Positions 51,124-61,192 are shown, numbered from the stretch's first letter. The stretch: DNA of 64,000 nt from CAYUYV01 sp964522525 (GCA_964522525.1 CAZFWG010000010.1:1-64000), one strand, 5' to 3'. Notes: generated by a model from the sequence alone, not told the origin. Numbers and translations: made by a program.

Positions 51124-52981
51124 GGCATGACGCCCTGTCTTTCGTCCGCTTCACATAACTTAGAAGAAGCGTCAGGGCAGCCGGTGTCATACCCTCAATT
51201 CGACCGGCCTGACCAATGGTGGCCGGTTGGGCTTGTGACAGCTTCTCTCGGATCTCCGTCGAAAGCCCCGTGATTGCTCCGTAGTCCAAGCGATCGGGAA
51301 GCTCCAAGCCTTCGTCTTTCTGAAACGCTTCAATGTCGGCCCGCTGACGATCCAGGTATCCGGCATAAAGGGCATCAATCTCCAACTGTTCGACAATTGC
51401 CGCCGGGATACTGTCGAGCTCCGGCCAGATCTTTTTTAGGTGGCCAAACCCGATGGTCGGATAAGCGAGAAGATCCAATACCGACCGGCGAACGCCATCT
51501 TGATTGATCGTCAACCCATGGCGCGCGGCTTCATTGGGGGTCAATTGGAGCTGACCGGCGAGGGCGCGCGCTTCAAACAAAGCCTCTCTCTTGCCCCTGA
51601 ACTGACATGCCCGTTCGGTCCCTACACAGCCCCAGACTTGACCAATCTCGGTCAACCGCTGATCCGCATTGTCCGCCCTCAAGGTCAATCGATATTCGGC
51701 CCGGGACGTAAACATCCGATAGGGTTCGACTACACCCCGTGTCACCAGGTCATCGATCATGACTCCGATATAGGCCTGGGACCGATCCAGCGATACCGGA
51801 TCCTGACCACCGATCAGCCGCACCGCATTGATGCCTGCCATGAGACCCTGGGCCGCCGCCTCCTCATAACCCGTGGTACCATTGATCTGGCCCGCCAGAA
51901 ACAATCCCGGCAGCGCCTTGACTTCCAGACTTGGCCTCAGATCGCGGGGATCGACATAGTCATATTCGATGGCATAGCCAGGCCGCAGGATCTCGACCTT
52001 CTCTAGTCCGGGGATGGTTCGAACAAACTGATCCTGAATCTCTTCCGGCAGACAGGTCGAAATACCATTCGGATAAACCGTGGGGTCTTCAAGACCTTCG
52101 GGCTCCAGGAATATCTGATGGCTGTCCTTATCGGCGAAGCGCACGACCTTGTCCTCCAGGGACGGACAATAGCGCGGTCCCTGCCCGTCAATCCGGCCGG
52201 CGTAAACGGCAGATTCGCCGAGATGCTCCGCCACGATCCGGTGCGTCTCCACCGTCGTCCCAGTGATATGACACGGGATCTGCGGTGTCGTAATCCGCTC
52301 CGTCAGAAAGGAAAACGGCACCGGCGGATTGTCTCCTGGCTGTTCCTCAAGGCGCTCCCACTGAATTGTTCGTCCGTCCAGCCGCGGTGGCGTTCCGGTC
52401 TTCAGCCGCCCCATGGTGAGCCCGAGCCCGTAAAGTCGATCCGACAAGCCGACGGCCGGCGCTTCCCCGACGCGTCCCGCCGGAATTCGCTGGTCCCCGA
52501 TATGGATGATGCCCTTCAGGAAAGTTCCAGTCGTGAGCACCACCGCGCCCGCGGTGATCTCCCGGCCATCCTCAAGAACGACACCGACCGCGCGACCATC
52601 CTTTACTAGGATGTCCTCAACGGCGCCCGCAACGAGGGTCAGACAACCCTGATCGGCCAGAGCCGCCTGCATCGCTTTGCGATAAAGGGCCCGATCCGCC
52701 TGTGCACGGGGACCGCGAACCGCTGGACCCTTTTTTCGATTCAGAAGCCGAAACTGGATCCCCGCCGCGTCGGCCGCCCGACCCATCAGACCATCCAGGG
52801 CATCGATCTCCCGAACCAGATGGCCTTTGCCCAATCCACCTATCGCTGGATTGCACGACATCTCGCCAATGGTCTCGAGCTTATGCGTGACCAGACAGGT
52901 TCGCGCGCCCAGGCGCGCTGCGGCAGCGGCCGCCTCGCACCCCGCATGTCCTCCACCGATGACCACGATATCGGTTTTCAT
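51110..52981 (-). CDS. mnmG: tRNA uridine-5-carboxymethylaminomethyl modification enzyme MnmG
   Basis: The 623-residue FAD enzyme begins IVVIGGGHAGCEAAAAAARLGA (dinucleotide fold) and has PAIGGLGKGHLVREIDAL, the LTTGTFLKG block and the C-terminal helical tRNA-binding region (DYGAITGLSTEIREKL). With MnmE it modifies U34 of tRNAs reading NNA/NNG codons. The ATG at 52981 has no strong ribosome site. Only intergenic sequence and the edge of mnmE separate it from the gap upstream. Confidence 0.96.
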   Translation of the reverse strand: MKTDIVVIGGGHAGCEAAAAAARLGARTCLVTHKLETIGEMSCNPAIGGLGKGHLVREIDALDGLMGRAADAAGIQFRLLNRKKGPAVRGPRAQADRALYRKAMQAALADQGCLTLVAGAVEDILVKDGRAVGVVLEDGREITAGAVVLTTGTFLKGIIHIGDQRIPAGRVGEAPAVGLSDRLYGLGLTMGRLKTGTPPRLDGRTIQWERLEEQPGDNPPVPFSFLTERITTPQIPCHITGTTVETHRIVAEHLGESAVYAGRIDGQGPRYCPSLEDKVVRFADKDSHQIFLEPEGLEDPTVYPNGISTCLPEEIQDQFVRTIPGLEKVEILRPGYAIEYDYVDPRDLRPSLEVKALPGLFLAGQINGTTGYEEAAAQGLMAGINAVRLIGGQDPVSLDRSQAYIGVMIDDLVTRGVVEPYRMFTSRAEYRLTLRADNADQRLTEIGQVWGCVGTERACQFRGKREALFEARALAGQLQLTPNEAARHGLTINQDGVRRSVLDLLAYPTIGFGHLKKIWPELDSIPAAIVEQLEIDALYAGYLDRQRADIEAFQKDEGLELPDRLDYGAITGLSTEIREKLSQAQPATIGQAGRIEGMTPAALTLLLSYVKRTKDRASCRDVA

Positions 52982-53117
52982 CGCGCACTATCCTTCATGC
53001 ATTACGGAACCGACGGTGCATGCAGGGTGACGACCCATACCGCCGGCGGTCCGACCTCTCAGAGTATTTGGAAGATAAAATAGTGCGATGATTCAAAATG
53101 AGCCAGGGCTTTGACTC

Positions 53118-53217
53118 NNNNNNNNNNNNNNNNNNNNNNNNNNNNNNNNNNNNNNNNNNNNNNNNNNNNNNNNNNNNNNNNNNNNNNNNNNNNNNNNNNN
53201 NNNNNNNNNNNNNNNNN
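53118..53217. other. 100-N scaffold gap at the 3' end of mnmE
   Basis: The gap removes the end of mnmE, including the expected C-terminal CIGK motif that accepts the one-carbon unit. Flanks are not duplicated, so real sequence is missing. The apparent in-frame tail at 53059-53117 is probably the mnmE-mnmG spacer. Confidence 0.93.
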
Positions 53218-54408
53218 GGTGATCAGACTGCCGGCCAATGACCCATCCGCATCTGCAATCCGCCGGCTCAAACCGTCAACAAGATCGCCCATGCCACCAT
53301 CATCCAATGCCGAAATGCTCAAGACGCTTTCAGCTCCACGGGCATTGGCAGGTTCTAATTTCCGAGATATCGCCGCCAGGATTTCCTGACTCCGAGAGCC
53401 CGAAAGCAGATCGGTCTTGTTCAAGACAACAAGATCTCCCTGCCGCCAATGATCGAGGGCCAGCGTCTCGAGAGGATCAGTGGATTCCCCATCCAGAACG
53501 ATCATGCGCAGATCTGCTCCAGCGGCACTCTTGATCGCGCGCCGCATGCCTTCCCGTTCAATCACCTGGTCACTCACCCGCAGCCCCGCGGTATCGGCAA
53601 TTCGAACCGGATGACCCTTCAGATCCAAGGCCACTTCCAGAACATCCCGAGTGGTTCCGGGCTCCTGAGAGGTGATGGCCACATCCCGTCGGGCCAGCGC
53701 ATTGAGCAAGGTGGACTTGCCGGCATTCGGAACACCCAACAAGGTCACGAGATATCCGTCGCGCAATCGCTCACCCCGGCGACCATCCGCAAGCTGAGCC
53801 TCGATCTCCTTAATGAGTTCCCCAAGGCCTCCCGCCATGGACTCGAAGACCTTGTCCGGCGCATCCCCTTCATCGGGAAAGTCCATCTCCGCTTCCCCAT
53901 GGGCCAAAAGTCGGATCAGCCGATCCCGCCAATTCTCAATCTGGTGGCCCAAGGCCCCTTCCGTTTGGCGGACGGCCTGACGTCGCTGCGCCTCCGTCTC
54001 GGAATGAATGAGATCGTAAATTCCTTCCGCCTGGGTCAGATCCAATTTGCCGTTAAGAACGGCCCGCCGGGTGAATTCTCCCGGTTCCGCCGGACGCAGT
54101 CCGGGCACGGAACTCAACGCCCCCATGATCCCATCGACCGCCCCCCGGCCGCCATGTCCTTGGATCTCGGCACAGTCTTCACCGGTAAAACTCGCTGGTC
54201 CCGGAAACCACAAGACCAGGCCCTGATCGAGAAGATCTCCAGATGACGGCTCGATGATCCTTGCAAGTTTCGCCATGCGGGCCGGTGGCAGATCGTGACC
54301 GGTCAGTGTCTGAAGAGCAGAACCAGCCTGAGGGCCTGAGATCCGGATCACGGCAACACCGGCCAGACCACTGCCACTGGACAAAGCGAAGATCGTGTCA
54401 TCGGCCAT
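53218..54408 (-). CDS. mnmE: tRNA modification GTPase MnmE, 3' end lost in a gap
   Basis: About 397 residues are visible: MADDTIFALSSGSGLAGVAVIRISG, folate-binding N-domain with FTGEDCAEIQGHGG, then the inserted G domain with GVPNAGKSTLLN, TTRDVLEVALD, DTAGLRV and LNKTDLL. Roughly 70 residues, including the conserved C-terminal cysteine motif, lie in the gap. I set the start at 54408 (GAGGAA upstream); the longer frame to 54510 has no family match. It pairs with MnmG and is divergent from the YyaL-like gene. Confidence 0.93.
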
Positions 54409-54508
54409 GGCATTCTTCCTCATCTCGGGCCAAAGTGCAGCGGATAAACCTGGCATCCAATGCCGCGTTTCATTTGTCTGGTTCTTTTGCCACGGCCGGA
54501 GGGAGCCC

Positions 54509-56554
54509 ATGACCGCCGCTGAAAATCTTCTGGCTCGGGAAACGAGCCCGTATCTGCTTCAGCACAAGGACAATCCGGTCCATTGGCGACCCTGGGGCCC
54601 CGAAGCCCTCGCCGAAGCCAAGGCTCTCAATCGACCGATCCTTTTGTCCATCGGCTACGCGGCCTGTCATTGGTGCCATGTCATGGCCCATGAAAGTTTC
54701 GAGGACCCCGAAACCGCCGACGTGATGAACGCGCTCTACATCAATATCAAGGTGGACCGCGAAGAACGCCCGGACATCGACGCCATTTATATGGCCGCTC
54801 TCCAGCTCATGAACATCCCCGGCGGTTGGCCATTGACCATGTTTCTTACCCCAGACGGGGAACCCTTTTGGGGCGGCACGTATTTCCCGAACCAGCCGAG
54901 ACATGGCCAACCGAGTTTTATCGCCGTCCTCCACCGGATCAGCGAAATCTATCATACGGCCCCGGACCAGATCGCCAGCAGCCGCGAAGCCCTAACCGCC
55001 GGCCTCGCCCAACTGTCAAAGCCTGGCATGGAAGACCGTTTGTCCCCGGACGAGCTTAACGCCACAGCCGATGCCGCCCTCGACATGGTGGATCGGGTCA
55101 ATGGCGGTTTTGGCGGCGCGCCGAAATTTCCCCAGACCGGTCTTTTGGATCTGCTCTGGCGCACCCACCGCCGCAAGACCCATGAAGCCGCGAAAGCAGC
55201 CGTGGGCCTAAGTCTGACCACCATGGCCCAAGGCGGAATCTACGATCACCTGGCTGGCGGCTTCGCCCGATATACGGTGGATGAGGCTTGGCTCGTTCCG
55301 CATTTTGAAAAGATGCTCTACGACAATGCCCAGATCATCGAGACCATGGTCGCGGTCTGGCGGGAAACGCGCGATCCCCTTCTGGCCCAAAGGATCAGCG
55401 AAACCGCGGACTGGGTGTTGGAGGACATGGTCGCGGAGGGTGGCGGGTTCGCCGCCTCCTATGACGCGGACTCTGACGGCGAGGAAGGTAAATTCTATGT
55501 CTGGACCGTCGAGGAAATCGACCAGCTCCTTTCCGCCGAAGATGCCGCGCTTTTCAAGGAAGCCTATGACGTTCAACCGGGCGGTAATTGGGAAGGCGTA
55601 ACGATCCTGAACCGGTTAGGGCGCCCTTCGCTTGCCGATCCGGAAACCGAACGCCGACTGGCCGACCTGCGCGCGACCCTGATGAATGAACGGGCCAAAC
55701 GCACCGCACCTGCATGGGATGACAAGGTCCTTACTGACTGGAACGGCTTGATGATTGCAGCCCTGGCCGAAGCCGCCATGGCCTTTGACCATCCCCGTTG
55801 GCTTGCGGGCGCCAAAACCGCATTCGATTTTGTGACGACACGGATGAGTGATGGAGACCACCTCTTCCACAGTTGGCGCCTGGGCCAGGCCCGCCACCCG
55901 GCCATGGTCGACGGCTATGCCAATATGGCTCGCGCCGCCATCGTTCTTTATGAGGCCACGACGGATCCCCAATTCCTGGAAGCGGCCAAGACATGGACCG
56001 CCACCCTCAATGGTCATTTCTGGGATACCGAAGGCGGCGGTTATTTCTATACGGCCGATACGGCGGAAGCCCTGATCGTCCGTACCCGTAACGCTTATGA
56101 CAACGCGATCCCGAATGCCAATGGCGTCATGGTCGAGGTGCTCGCCAAACTTTTCCACCTCACGGGCCATGCGGCCTACCGGGATCGTGCCGACGCCCTC
56201 CTCGCCGCCTTTGCCCATGACGCAAAACGGGCACCCCTCGCCATGGCCAGTCTGTGGAACGGATTCGATACGCTCCTGCACGCAACGCAAATCGTGATCG
56301 TTGCGCCGCCGAACCATCCTGCTCTGCCCAATCTGCGGCGCGCCATCTGGACCAGCCCGGTTCCCACCCGCGTCCTCCTCACCGTCGCCCCCGGAACGAT
56401 CCTGCCCGCCGATCACCCTGCGGCCGGCAAGACGGATGGCGAAACGGATCCCCAAGTCTTTATTTGTCGGGGCACGCTTTGTTCGGCGCCGTTGAAAGAC
56501 CCCGATGCCATCGCCGCCGCCTTGGCCCGCACCCCGCCAGCGGGAACGGCATAA
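54509..56554 (+). CDS. YyaL/SSP411-like thioredoxin-domain (DUF255) protein
   Basis: The 681-residue protein starts with the DUF255 thioredoxin-like domain (NLLARETSPYLLQHKDNPVHW, then the CHWC motif at 53-56 and HESFEDPETA). A large six-hairpin-like helical domain resembling N-acylglucosamine epimerases or glycosidases follows (YDHLAGGFARYTVDEAWLVPHFEKML, ASYDADSDGEEGKFYVW, KVLTDWNGLMIAAL). Function is not settled in bacteria. GGAGGGAG before the ATG supports the start. It is the first of four plus-strand genes lying between mnmE and rho. Confidence 0.88.
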   Translation: MTAAENLLARETSPYLLQHKDNPVHWRPWGPEALAEAKALNRPILLSIGYAACHWCHVMAHESFEDPETADVMNALYINIKVDREERPDIDAIYMAALQLMNIPGGWPLTMFLTPDGEPFWGGTYFPNQPRHGQPSFIAVLHRISEIYHTAPDQIASSREALTAGLAQLSKPGMEDRLSPDELNATADAALDMVDRVNGGFGGAPKFPQTGLLDLLWRTHRRKTHEAAKAAVGLSLTTMAQGGIYDHLAGGFARYTVDEAWLVPHFEKMLYDNAQIIETMVAVWRETRDPLLAQRISETADWVLEDMVAEGGGFAASYDADSDGEEGKFYVWTVEEIDQLLSAEDAALFKEAYDVQPGGNWEGVTILNRLGRPSLADPETERRLADLRATLMNERAKRTAPAWDDKVLTDWNGLMIAALAEAAMAFDHPRWLAGAKTAFDFVTTRMSDGDHLFHSWRLGQARHPAMVDGYANMARAAIVLYEATTDPQFLEAAKTWTATLNGHFWDTEGGGYFYTADTAEALIVRTRNAYDNAIPNANGVMVEVLAKLFHLTGHAAYRDRADALLAAFAHDAKRAPLAMASLWNGFDTLLHATQIVIVAPPNHPALPNLRRAIWTSPVPTRVLLTVAPGTILPADHPAAGKTDGETDPQVFICRGTLCSAPLKDPDAIAAALARTPPAGTA

Positions 56555-56646
56555 CCATTGTTGCGGCGGCGCAGGCCTGCCATGATCCCCATCCAATCAC
56601 GCCCCAAGTCTCCATTCCGGAGCCGTAACAACAAAGGGAGCATCCA

Positions 56647-57345
56647 GTGACCGGAACCGAAATCACGATTGACGGACCCGACGGATCCTTCATGGGCTAT
56701 CTGTCCGCGCCCGCGTCCGGAAAGGGACCCGGTGTCGTCGTCATCCAGGAGATTTTCGGCGTCAACAAACCCATGCGCCTCATCTGCGACGGCCTGGCCG
56801 CCGAAGGTTTTGTCGCTCTGTGTCCGGACCTTTTTTGGCGCATCGAACCCGGCATTCAGCTTACCGACAAAACGGAAGAGGAATGGAAGCAGGCCTTCGA
56901 TCTCTTCGGCAAATTCGATCCGGATGCGGGCGTCAAGGATATCGGCACCACCATCACCCATCTGCGCGGTGTCGACGGGGTCAACGGCAAGGTCGGGTCC
57001 ATCGGCTACTGCCTTGGCGGCCTCCTCGCCTATCTCACCGCGGCACGGACCGATTGCGATGCGTCCGTCGGTTATTACGGCGTCGGCATCCAGGACCGCC
57101 TCGATGAGCAATCGAATATCAGCCGGCCGCTGCTTCTCCATGTGGCGGAGAAAGACGAATTCGTTCCCCCGGAAGCCCAGACCAAGGTCAAGGACGGCCT
57201 CGCCGCCAACACCAATGTGACCATTCACAGCTATGCGGGTCTTGATCACGCCTTCGCGCGGCCGGGCGGCCAGCATTACGACGAGACGGGCGCCAACCTT
57301 GCCAATCAGCGCACCGATGAATTCCTCCATGCCCATCTGGGGTGA
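56647..57345 (+). CDS. dienelactone hydrolase family protein
   Basis: The 232-residue alpha/beta hydrolase has the family's cysteine nucleophile in GSIGYCLGGLLAYL, an aspartate in HVAEKDEFVPPE and the histidine in GLDHAFARPGG, forming a Cys-Asp-His triad. VVVIQEIFGVNKPMR carries the conserved glutamate. It probably opens a lactone or ester; no chlorocatechol pathway is nearby, so the substrate is open. It begins with GTG at 56647 behind AAAGGGAG and ends 2 bp before the next ATG. Confidence 0.87.
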   Translation: MTGTEITIDGPDGSFMGYLSAPASGKGPGVVVIQEIFGVNKPMRLICDGLAAEGFVALCPDLFWRIEPGIQLTDKTEEEWKQAFDLFGKFDPDAGVKDIGTTITHLRGVDGVNGKVGSIGYCLGGLLAYLTAARTDCDASVGYYGVGIQDRLDEQSNISRPLLLHVAEKDEFVPPEAQTKVKDGLAANTNVTIHSYAGLDHAFARPGGQHYDETGANLANQRTDEFLHAHLG

Positions 57346-57347
57346 CC

Positions 57348-58340
57348 ATGACTGATGCGACCATAAAGGTCGGGGCGATCGAAATTCGCCAGACCGGTGG
57401 CCCCGAAGTGATGACCTGGACCGAGCGGGATCTGCCCCCGCCCGGCCCCGGCCAAGTCCGGGTGCGCCATACCGCAATCGGGATCAACTATATTGATACC
57501 TATCACCGGTCCGGCCTCTATCCCGTTCCCTTGCCGAGCGGCATAGGGCTTGAGGCCGCCGGCGTGGTGGAAGCCCTTGGAGCCAATGTCAGCCATCTGA
57601 CGGTTGGTGATCGGGTCGCCTATGGGACCGGTCCCCTCGGGGCCTATAGCGAAGCGCAAAATTGCGCCGCCGACCGGGTCGTCCGCCTGCCCCACGGAAT
57701 TGATGATCACACGGGCGCCGCCATCATGCTCAAGGGCATGACCGTCCAATATCTCCTGCGCCGGACTCATGCGGTCAAGGCCGGCGAGACCATCCTCATT
57801 CACGCCGCCGCCGGCGGTGTCGGTCTGATCGCCTGTCAGTGGGCCCGCCATCTCGGCGCGACGGTTATCGGTACGGTGGGTACGGAAGAAAAGGCCGCGC
57901 TTGCCGCTGCCCATGGCTGTACCCATCCGATCCTCTATACCAAGGAAGATGTGGTGGAGCGGGTCCGCGCGTTGACCGACGGCGAAGGGGTGCCCGTTGT
58001 TTATGACGGCGTCGGCAAAGATACATGGGAGATGTCCCTCAACTGCCTCAAACCCCGCGGACTGATGGTGAGTTTCGGCAACGCCTCCGGCGCGGTACCC
58101 CCGATCAGCCTGGCCGACCTCGCCGCCAAGGGTTCCTTGTTCGTCACCCGTCCGACCTTGTTCCACTACACGGCCACCACGGATGACTTGAAAGAAACCG
58201 CCGAGGATCTGTTTTTTGTCGTCATGAACGGCGCGGTCAAAATCCCAATCCAGCAAACCTATGCCTTGCGGGATGCCCAGGCTGCTCACCAGGATTTGGA
58301 AGGTCGACGCACGACCGGCGCCAGCCTGCTGTTGCCTTGA
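57348..58340 (+). CDS. NADPH:quinone oxidoreductase (zeta-crystallin-like MDR)
   Basis: The 330-residue enzyme is a zinc-free medium-chain reductase: GINYIDTYHRSGLYP, SGIGLEAAGVVEALG, the nucleotide loop IHAAAGGVGLIACQWARHLGA and YDGVGKDTWEMSL match the QorA group that reduces quinones with NADPH. No structural zinc cysteines are present. The ATG at 57348 lies 2 bp past the hydrolase stop; a GTG at 57342 overlaps it. Both genes are likely co-transcribed, perhaps handling reactive carbonyls or quinones. Confidence 0.9.
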   Translation: MTDATIKVGAIEIRQTGGPEVMTWTERDLPPPGPGQVRVRHTAIGINYIDTYHRSGLYPVPLPSGIGLEAAGVVEALGANVSHLTVGDRVAYGTGPLGAYSEAQNCAADRVVRLPHGIDDHTGAAIMLKGMTVQYLLRRTHAVKAGETILIHAAAGGVGLIACQWARHLGATVIGTVGTEEKAALAAAHGCTHPILYTKEDVVERVRALTDGEGVPVVYDGVGKDTWEMSLNCLKPRGLMVSFGNASGAVPPISLADLAAKGSLFVTRPTLFHYTATTDDLKETAEDLFFVVMNGAVKIPIQQTYALRDAQAAHQDLEGRRTTGASLLLP

Positions 58341-58498
58341 ACCCCGTTGTCGTTTCGGCCGCATCGCTTTGCAAAATCGGAGCGTCGGGTTTAACCCGCA
58401 ATGGGTGACGCCCCTTACACGATCGAGCTATAGTGCCACCGGCATTTTTCGGCAAAGCGCGACCAGGCCGGTCGCTCATCATAGTGGGGGACCTATTG

Positions 58499-59530
58499 AT
58501 GCTAAGCTATGAACCTTGGAGCGCCGTGGTCCTCACGGCCCTCGTTGAGATTTTCTACGCTTTCATCATCACAACGCCGATCGCCTTTTTCGCCGCCATC
58601 GCTATTGCCGGATTCATTATGCTTTCCCGGGGCGCCATTCGAGATTGGTGGCGGCAGGTCAGACTGCTCTTCACCGTGATCGGCGAGTCCTTGCGGCCCA
58701 TCGCAGTCCCGGCCACGGCCGCCATTGCCATGGTCGGCTTCTCCGGCACCGCTTATGTCTTATTCGAAAAAAGCTTCCGGTCCGCCCCAGACATTGCCCA
58801 AGCCCAGATCGCTCCTTTCGCGCTCAACGCCCAATCCGATGTCGTCACGGACACCGCGCCGCCGATCATCACGGCCCGAACGATTGAAGTCACCGCTTTG
58901 ACGGACAGCGATGAAATTCGCGAGCCCCTGCCCATCCCCGTCAATGACGCCGATCAGCTTGGGGATGATCAATCCTTGCCGGTCGATCCCGCAGCTGCCG
59001 CCCTCGTTATGAATGCCCGAGTTGTCGCCGAATATGATCTCGTGCGCGCCGTCTCCATGCTCGAGCGGGCCCGGCGCCGCGTTCCCCATGACAGTGTGAT
59101 CTGGAAAGAATTGGCCCAGGCCTATGGGCGCCTTGGTGATCCCGCGGTTGCCGCCGCCGCCTGGGCGGAAAGCAACGCCCGTGACGGCACCGGCGCCCCC
59201 CAAACCGACACGGGCAAGCCGCCCCTGCCCAATGTTGCGCAAATGATCGCGCCCACTCTTGCCACGGATCACCCGCTCCTTCCGACAACGCCCCGGCTCA
59301 TTTCCACGGACTGGATAGAAAAGCCGGATCTCCACGGTATTCAGCATCCGGAAGGGAGCCAAGAACCTCAAGCGGCGGCCTCGGTGACACAAGCGGAGCC
59401 TGCGGACGGACATTCCGTGTTGAGCGACGTGATTGAAGGACAATTCAAGCCGTCCCTGAAAGGTAAGGATACGGCCGCCACCCAGCCGGAACCGGCCGAG
59501 AAAAAAGCCCCCAAGGAAATTGAGCTTTAG
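58499..59530 (+). CDS. membrane-anchored protein with a TPR-like segment, unknown function
   Basis: The 343-residue protein has three hydrophobic segments (VVLTALVEIFYAFIITTPIAFFAAIAIAGF and PATAAIAMVGFSGTAYVLF), then a proline- and acid-rich region, one TPR-like helical hairpin (AEYDLVRAVSMLERARRRVPHDSVIWKELAQAYGRLGD) and a disordered tail rich in Gln, Pro and Glu. I know no family for it. GTGGGGGA at about 58484 fixes the start. It is the last plus-strand gene before the rho terminator, which may also end its transcript. Confidence 0.7.
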   Translation: MLSYEPWSAVVLTALVEIFYAFIITTPIAFFAAIAIAGFIMLSRGAIRDWWRQVRLLFTVIGESLRPIAVPATAAIAMVGFSGTAYVLFEKSFRSAPDIAQAQIAPFALNAQSDVVTDTAPPIITARTIEVTALTDSDEIREPLPIPVNDADQLGDDQSLPVDPAAAALVMNARVVAEYDLVRAVSMLERARRRVPHDSVIWKELAQAYGRLGDPAVAAAAWAESNARDGTGAPQTDTGKPPLPNVAQMIAPTLATDHPLLPTTPRLISTDWIEKPDLHGIQHPEGSQEPQAAASVTQAEPADGHSVLSDVIEGQFKPSLKGKDTAATQPEPAEKKAPKEIEL

Positions 59531-59557
59531 GTTCAGGCGCGGCCCGACGACAGATGC

Positions 59558-59587
59558 AAAAAAGGCCCGGCATTGAACCGGGCCTTT
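59558..59587 (-). terminator. intrinsic terminator downstream of rho, usable from both sides
   Basis: A perfect 10-bp stem (AAAGGCCCGG at 59561-59570, CCGGGCCTTT at 59578-59587) with a 7-nt loop is followed on the minus strand by a run of six T. It lies 40 bp beyond the rho stop. On the plus strand the T-run is weaker (TTTCCT), but it also sits 30 bp after the preceding gene. Confidence 0.85.
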
Positions 59588-59626
59588 CCTCTATCCGCAC
59601 CTTTCAACGACTTCCACAAACCCTCA

Positions 59627-60898
59627 TCAGGTATTCATGGAATCGAAGAAGTCCGAATTGGTCTTTGTTTCCTTGAGCTTGCCGATCAGGAATTCGATCG
59701 CGTCGACCGTTCCCATCGGCGCCAGGATCCGCCGCAGGACGTAGATCTTGGCAAGATCCCCCTTCGGAATAAGCAGCTCTTCCTTCCGTGTCCCCGATTT
59801 GAGGATATCAATCGCGGGGAAGGTCCGTTTGTCCGCCACCTTGCGGTCGAGGACAATTTCCGAGTTACCTGTGCCCTTGAACTCCTCGAAGATCACTTCG
59901 TCCATCCGGCTGCCGGTATCGATCAACGCCGTTGCAATGATCGTCAGGGATCCGCCTTCCTCGATGTTCCGCGCGGCACCAAAAAAACGTTTCGGCCGCT
60001 GCAGAGCATTGGCATCCACACCGCCGGTCAACACCTTGCCCGAGGAGGGCACCACGGTGTTATACGCGCGACCCAGGCGGGTGATGGAATCGAGCAGTAT
60101 CACGACATCCCGGCCATGTTCCACCAAACGCTTGGCCTTTTCGATGACCATTTCCGCCACTTGAACATGGCGGGACGCGGGTTCGTCAAAGGTCGAGCTG
60201 ACAACCTCTCCGCGCACGGAGCGTTGCATGTCGGTCACTTCCTCCGGGCGCTCATCGATCAGCAGCACGATGACATAGCATTCCGGATGATTGGTCGTGA
60301 TCGAATGTGCGATGTTCTGCAACAGGACCGTCTTACCGGTGCGCGGCGGGGCGACGATCAGACCGCGCTGCCCCTTCCCCAAAGGCGAAACAAGATCGAT
60401 GACCCGCGAACTCAGATCCTTTGCCGTCGGATCCGGCAGCTCCATATTGAGCCGCTCCTCCGGATAAAGCGGGGTCAGATTGTCAAAATGGACCTTGTGC
60501 CGGGACTTCTCCGGGTCCTCGAAATTGATCGTATTGACCTTGAGAAGGGCGAAATACCGCTCGCCGTCTTTCGGGCTGCGGATCTGCCCTTCAACTGTGT
60601 CACCCGTCCGTAAGGAGAAACGGCGAATCTGACTTGGACTGACATAGATGTCGTCGGGGCCGGGCAGGTAGTTCGCTTCCGGAGACCGCAGAAAGCCGAA
60701 ACCGTCCTGCAGGACTTCCAACACACCGCCCCCGGTGATGTCCACGTCCTGGTCAGCCAATTGCTTGAGAATGGCGAACATCATGTCCTGCTTGCGCATG
60801 GCGCTCGCATTCTCGACTTCAAGCTGCTCCGCGAACTCCAACAGATCCGTCGGTGTCTTCGCCTTCAGCTCCTGCAGTTTCAATTCCTGCAGAGTCAT
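59627..60898 (-). CDS. rho: transcription termination factor Rho
   Basis: The 423-residue hexameric helicase has the N-terminal OB RNA-binding domain (YVSPSQIRRFSLRTGDTVEGQIR), Walker A APPRTGKTVLLQN, Walker B YVIVLLIDERPEEVTD, the Q-loop/R-loop region (RGEVVSSTFDEPASRHVQVAEMV) and DSITRLGRAYNTV. Length and motifs are standard; there is no large inserted linker. It ends Rho-dependent transcripts. Gene order hemE-hemJ-rho is typical for alphaproteobacteria. Confidence 0.97.
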   Translation of the reverse strand: MTLQELKLQELKAKTPTDLLEFAEQLEVENASAMRKQDMMFAILKQLADQDVDITGGGVLEVLQDGFGFLRSPEANYLPGPDDIYVSPSQIRRFSLRTGDTVEGQIRSPKDGERYFALLKVNTINFEDPEKSRHKVHFDNLTPLYPEERLNMELPDPTAKDLSSRVIDLVSPLGKGQRGLIVAPPRTGKTVLLQNIAHSITTNHPECYVIVLLIDERPEEVTDMQRSVRGEVVSSTFDEPASRHVQVAEMVIEKAKRLVEHGRDVVILLDSITRLGRAYNTVVPSSGKVLTGGVDANALQRPKRFFGAARNIEEGGSLTIIATALIDTGSRMDEVIFEEFKGTGNSEIVLDRKVADKRTFPAIDILKSGTRKEELLIPKGDLAKIYVLRRILAPMGTVDAIEFLIGKLKETKTNSDFFDSMNT

Positions 60899-61192
60899 GG
60901 GAACTCATACCTTCCTGGAATGGCACCGGATGTGGGGCTCACCGGCGGCGACAGTCGATGGGTGATGGTGATTGTTGGGAGGGAAAACAGACTCACCCGG
61001 TCCGCTCAAGTCTTCAAAGGAAAGGAAAATTTGGGCAAAACCGGGAGGTTACCGAACACAAAGCCGTCACCCCTAACCACAGCTCTGATTCGGTAAACAA
61101 TTAGACCACAAATCCGTCACGAAGGGGCAAAAACTTATTGACGGGTCATACGGCTTTCCGAGGGGCTCTGTCAAACCTCTGGAATGACAGCT
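60899..61192 (-). promoter_or_regulatory. rho leader region between hemJ and rho
   Basis: The 294 bp between the hemJ stop and the rho start contain no gene. On the minus strand the stretch is relatively T- and C-rich before the ATG. In many bacteria rho is autoregulated by termination in its leader, so this could be such a leader; I see no clear -35/-10 pair or attenuator hairpin. Confidence 0.4.

Noticed and set aside
53059..53117. C-terminal tail of mnmE after the gap
   Set aside because: It lacks the essential terminal cysteine motif and looks like spacer sequence read in frame by chance.
59573..60613. 346-codon plus-strand open frame
   Set aside because: It lies opposite rho, whose family motifs are complete; the plus frame encodes nothing recognisable.
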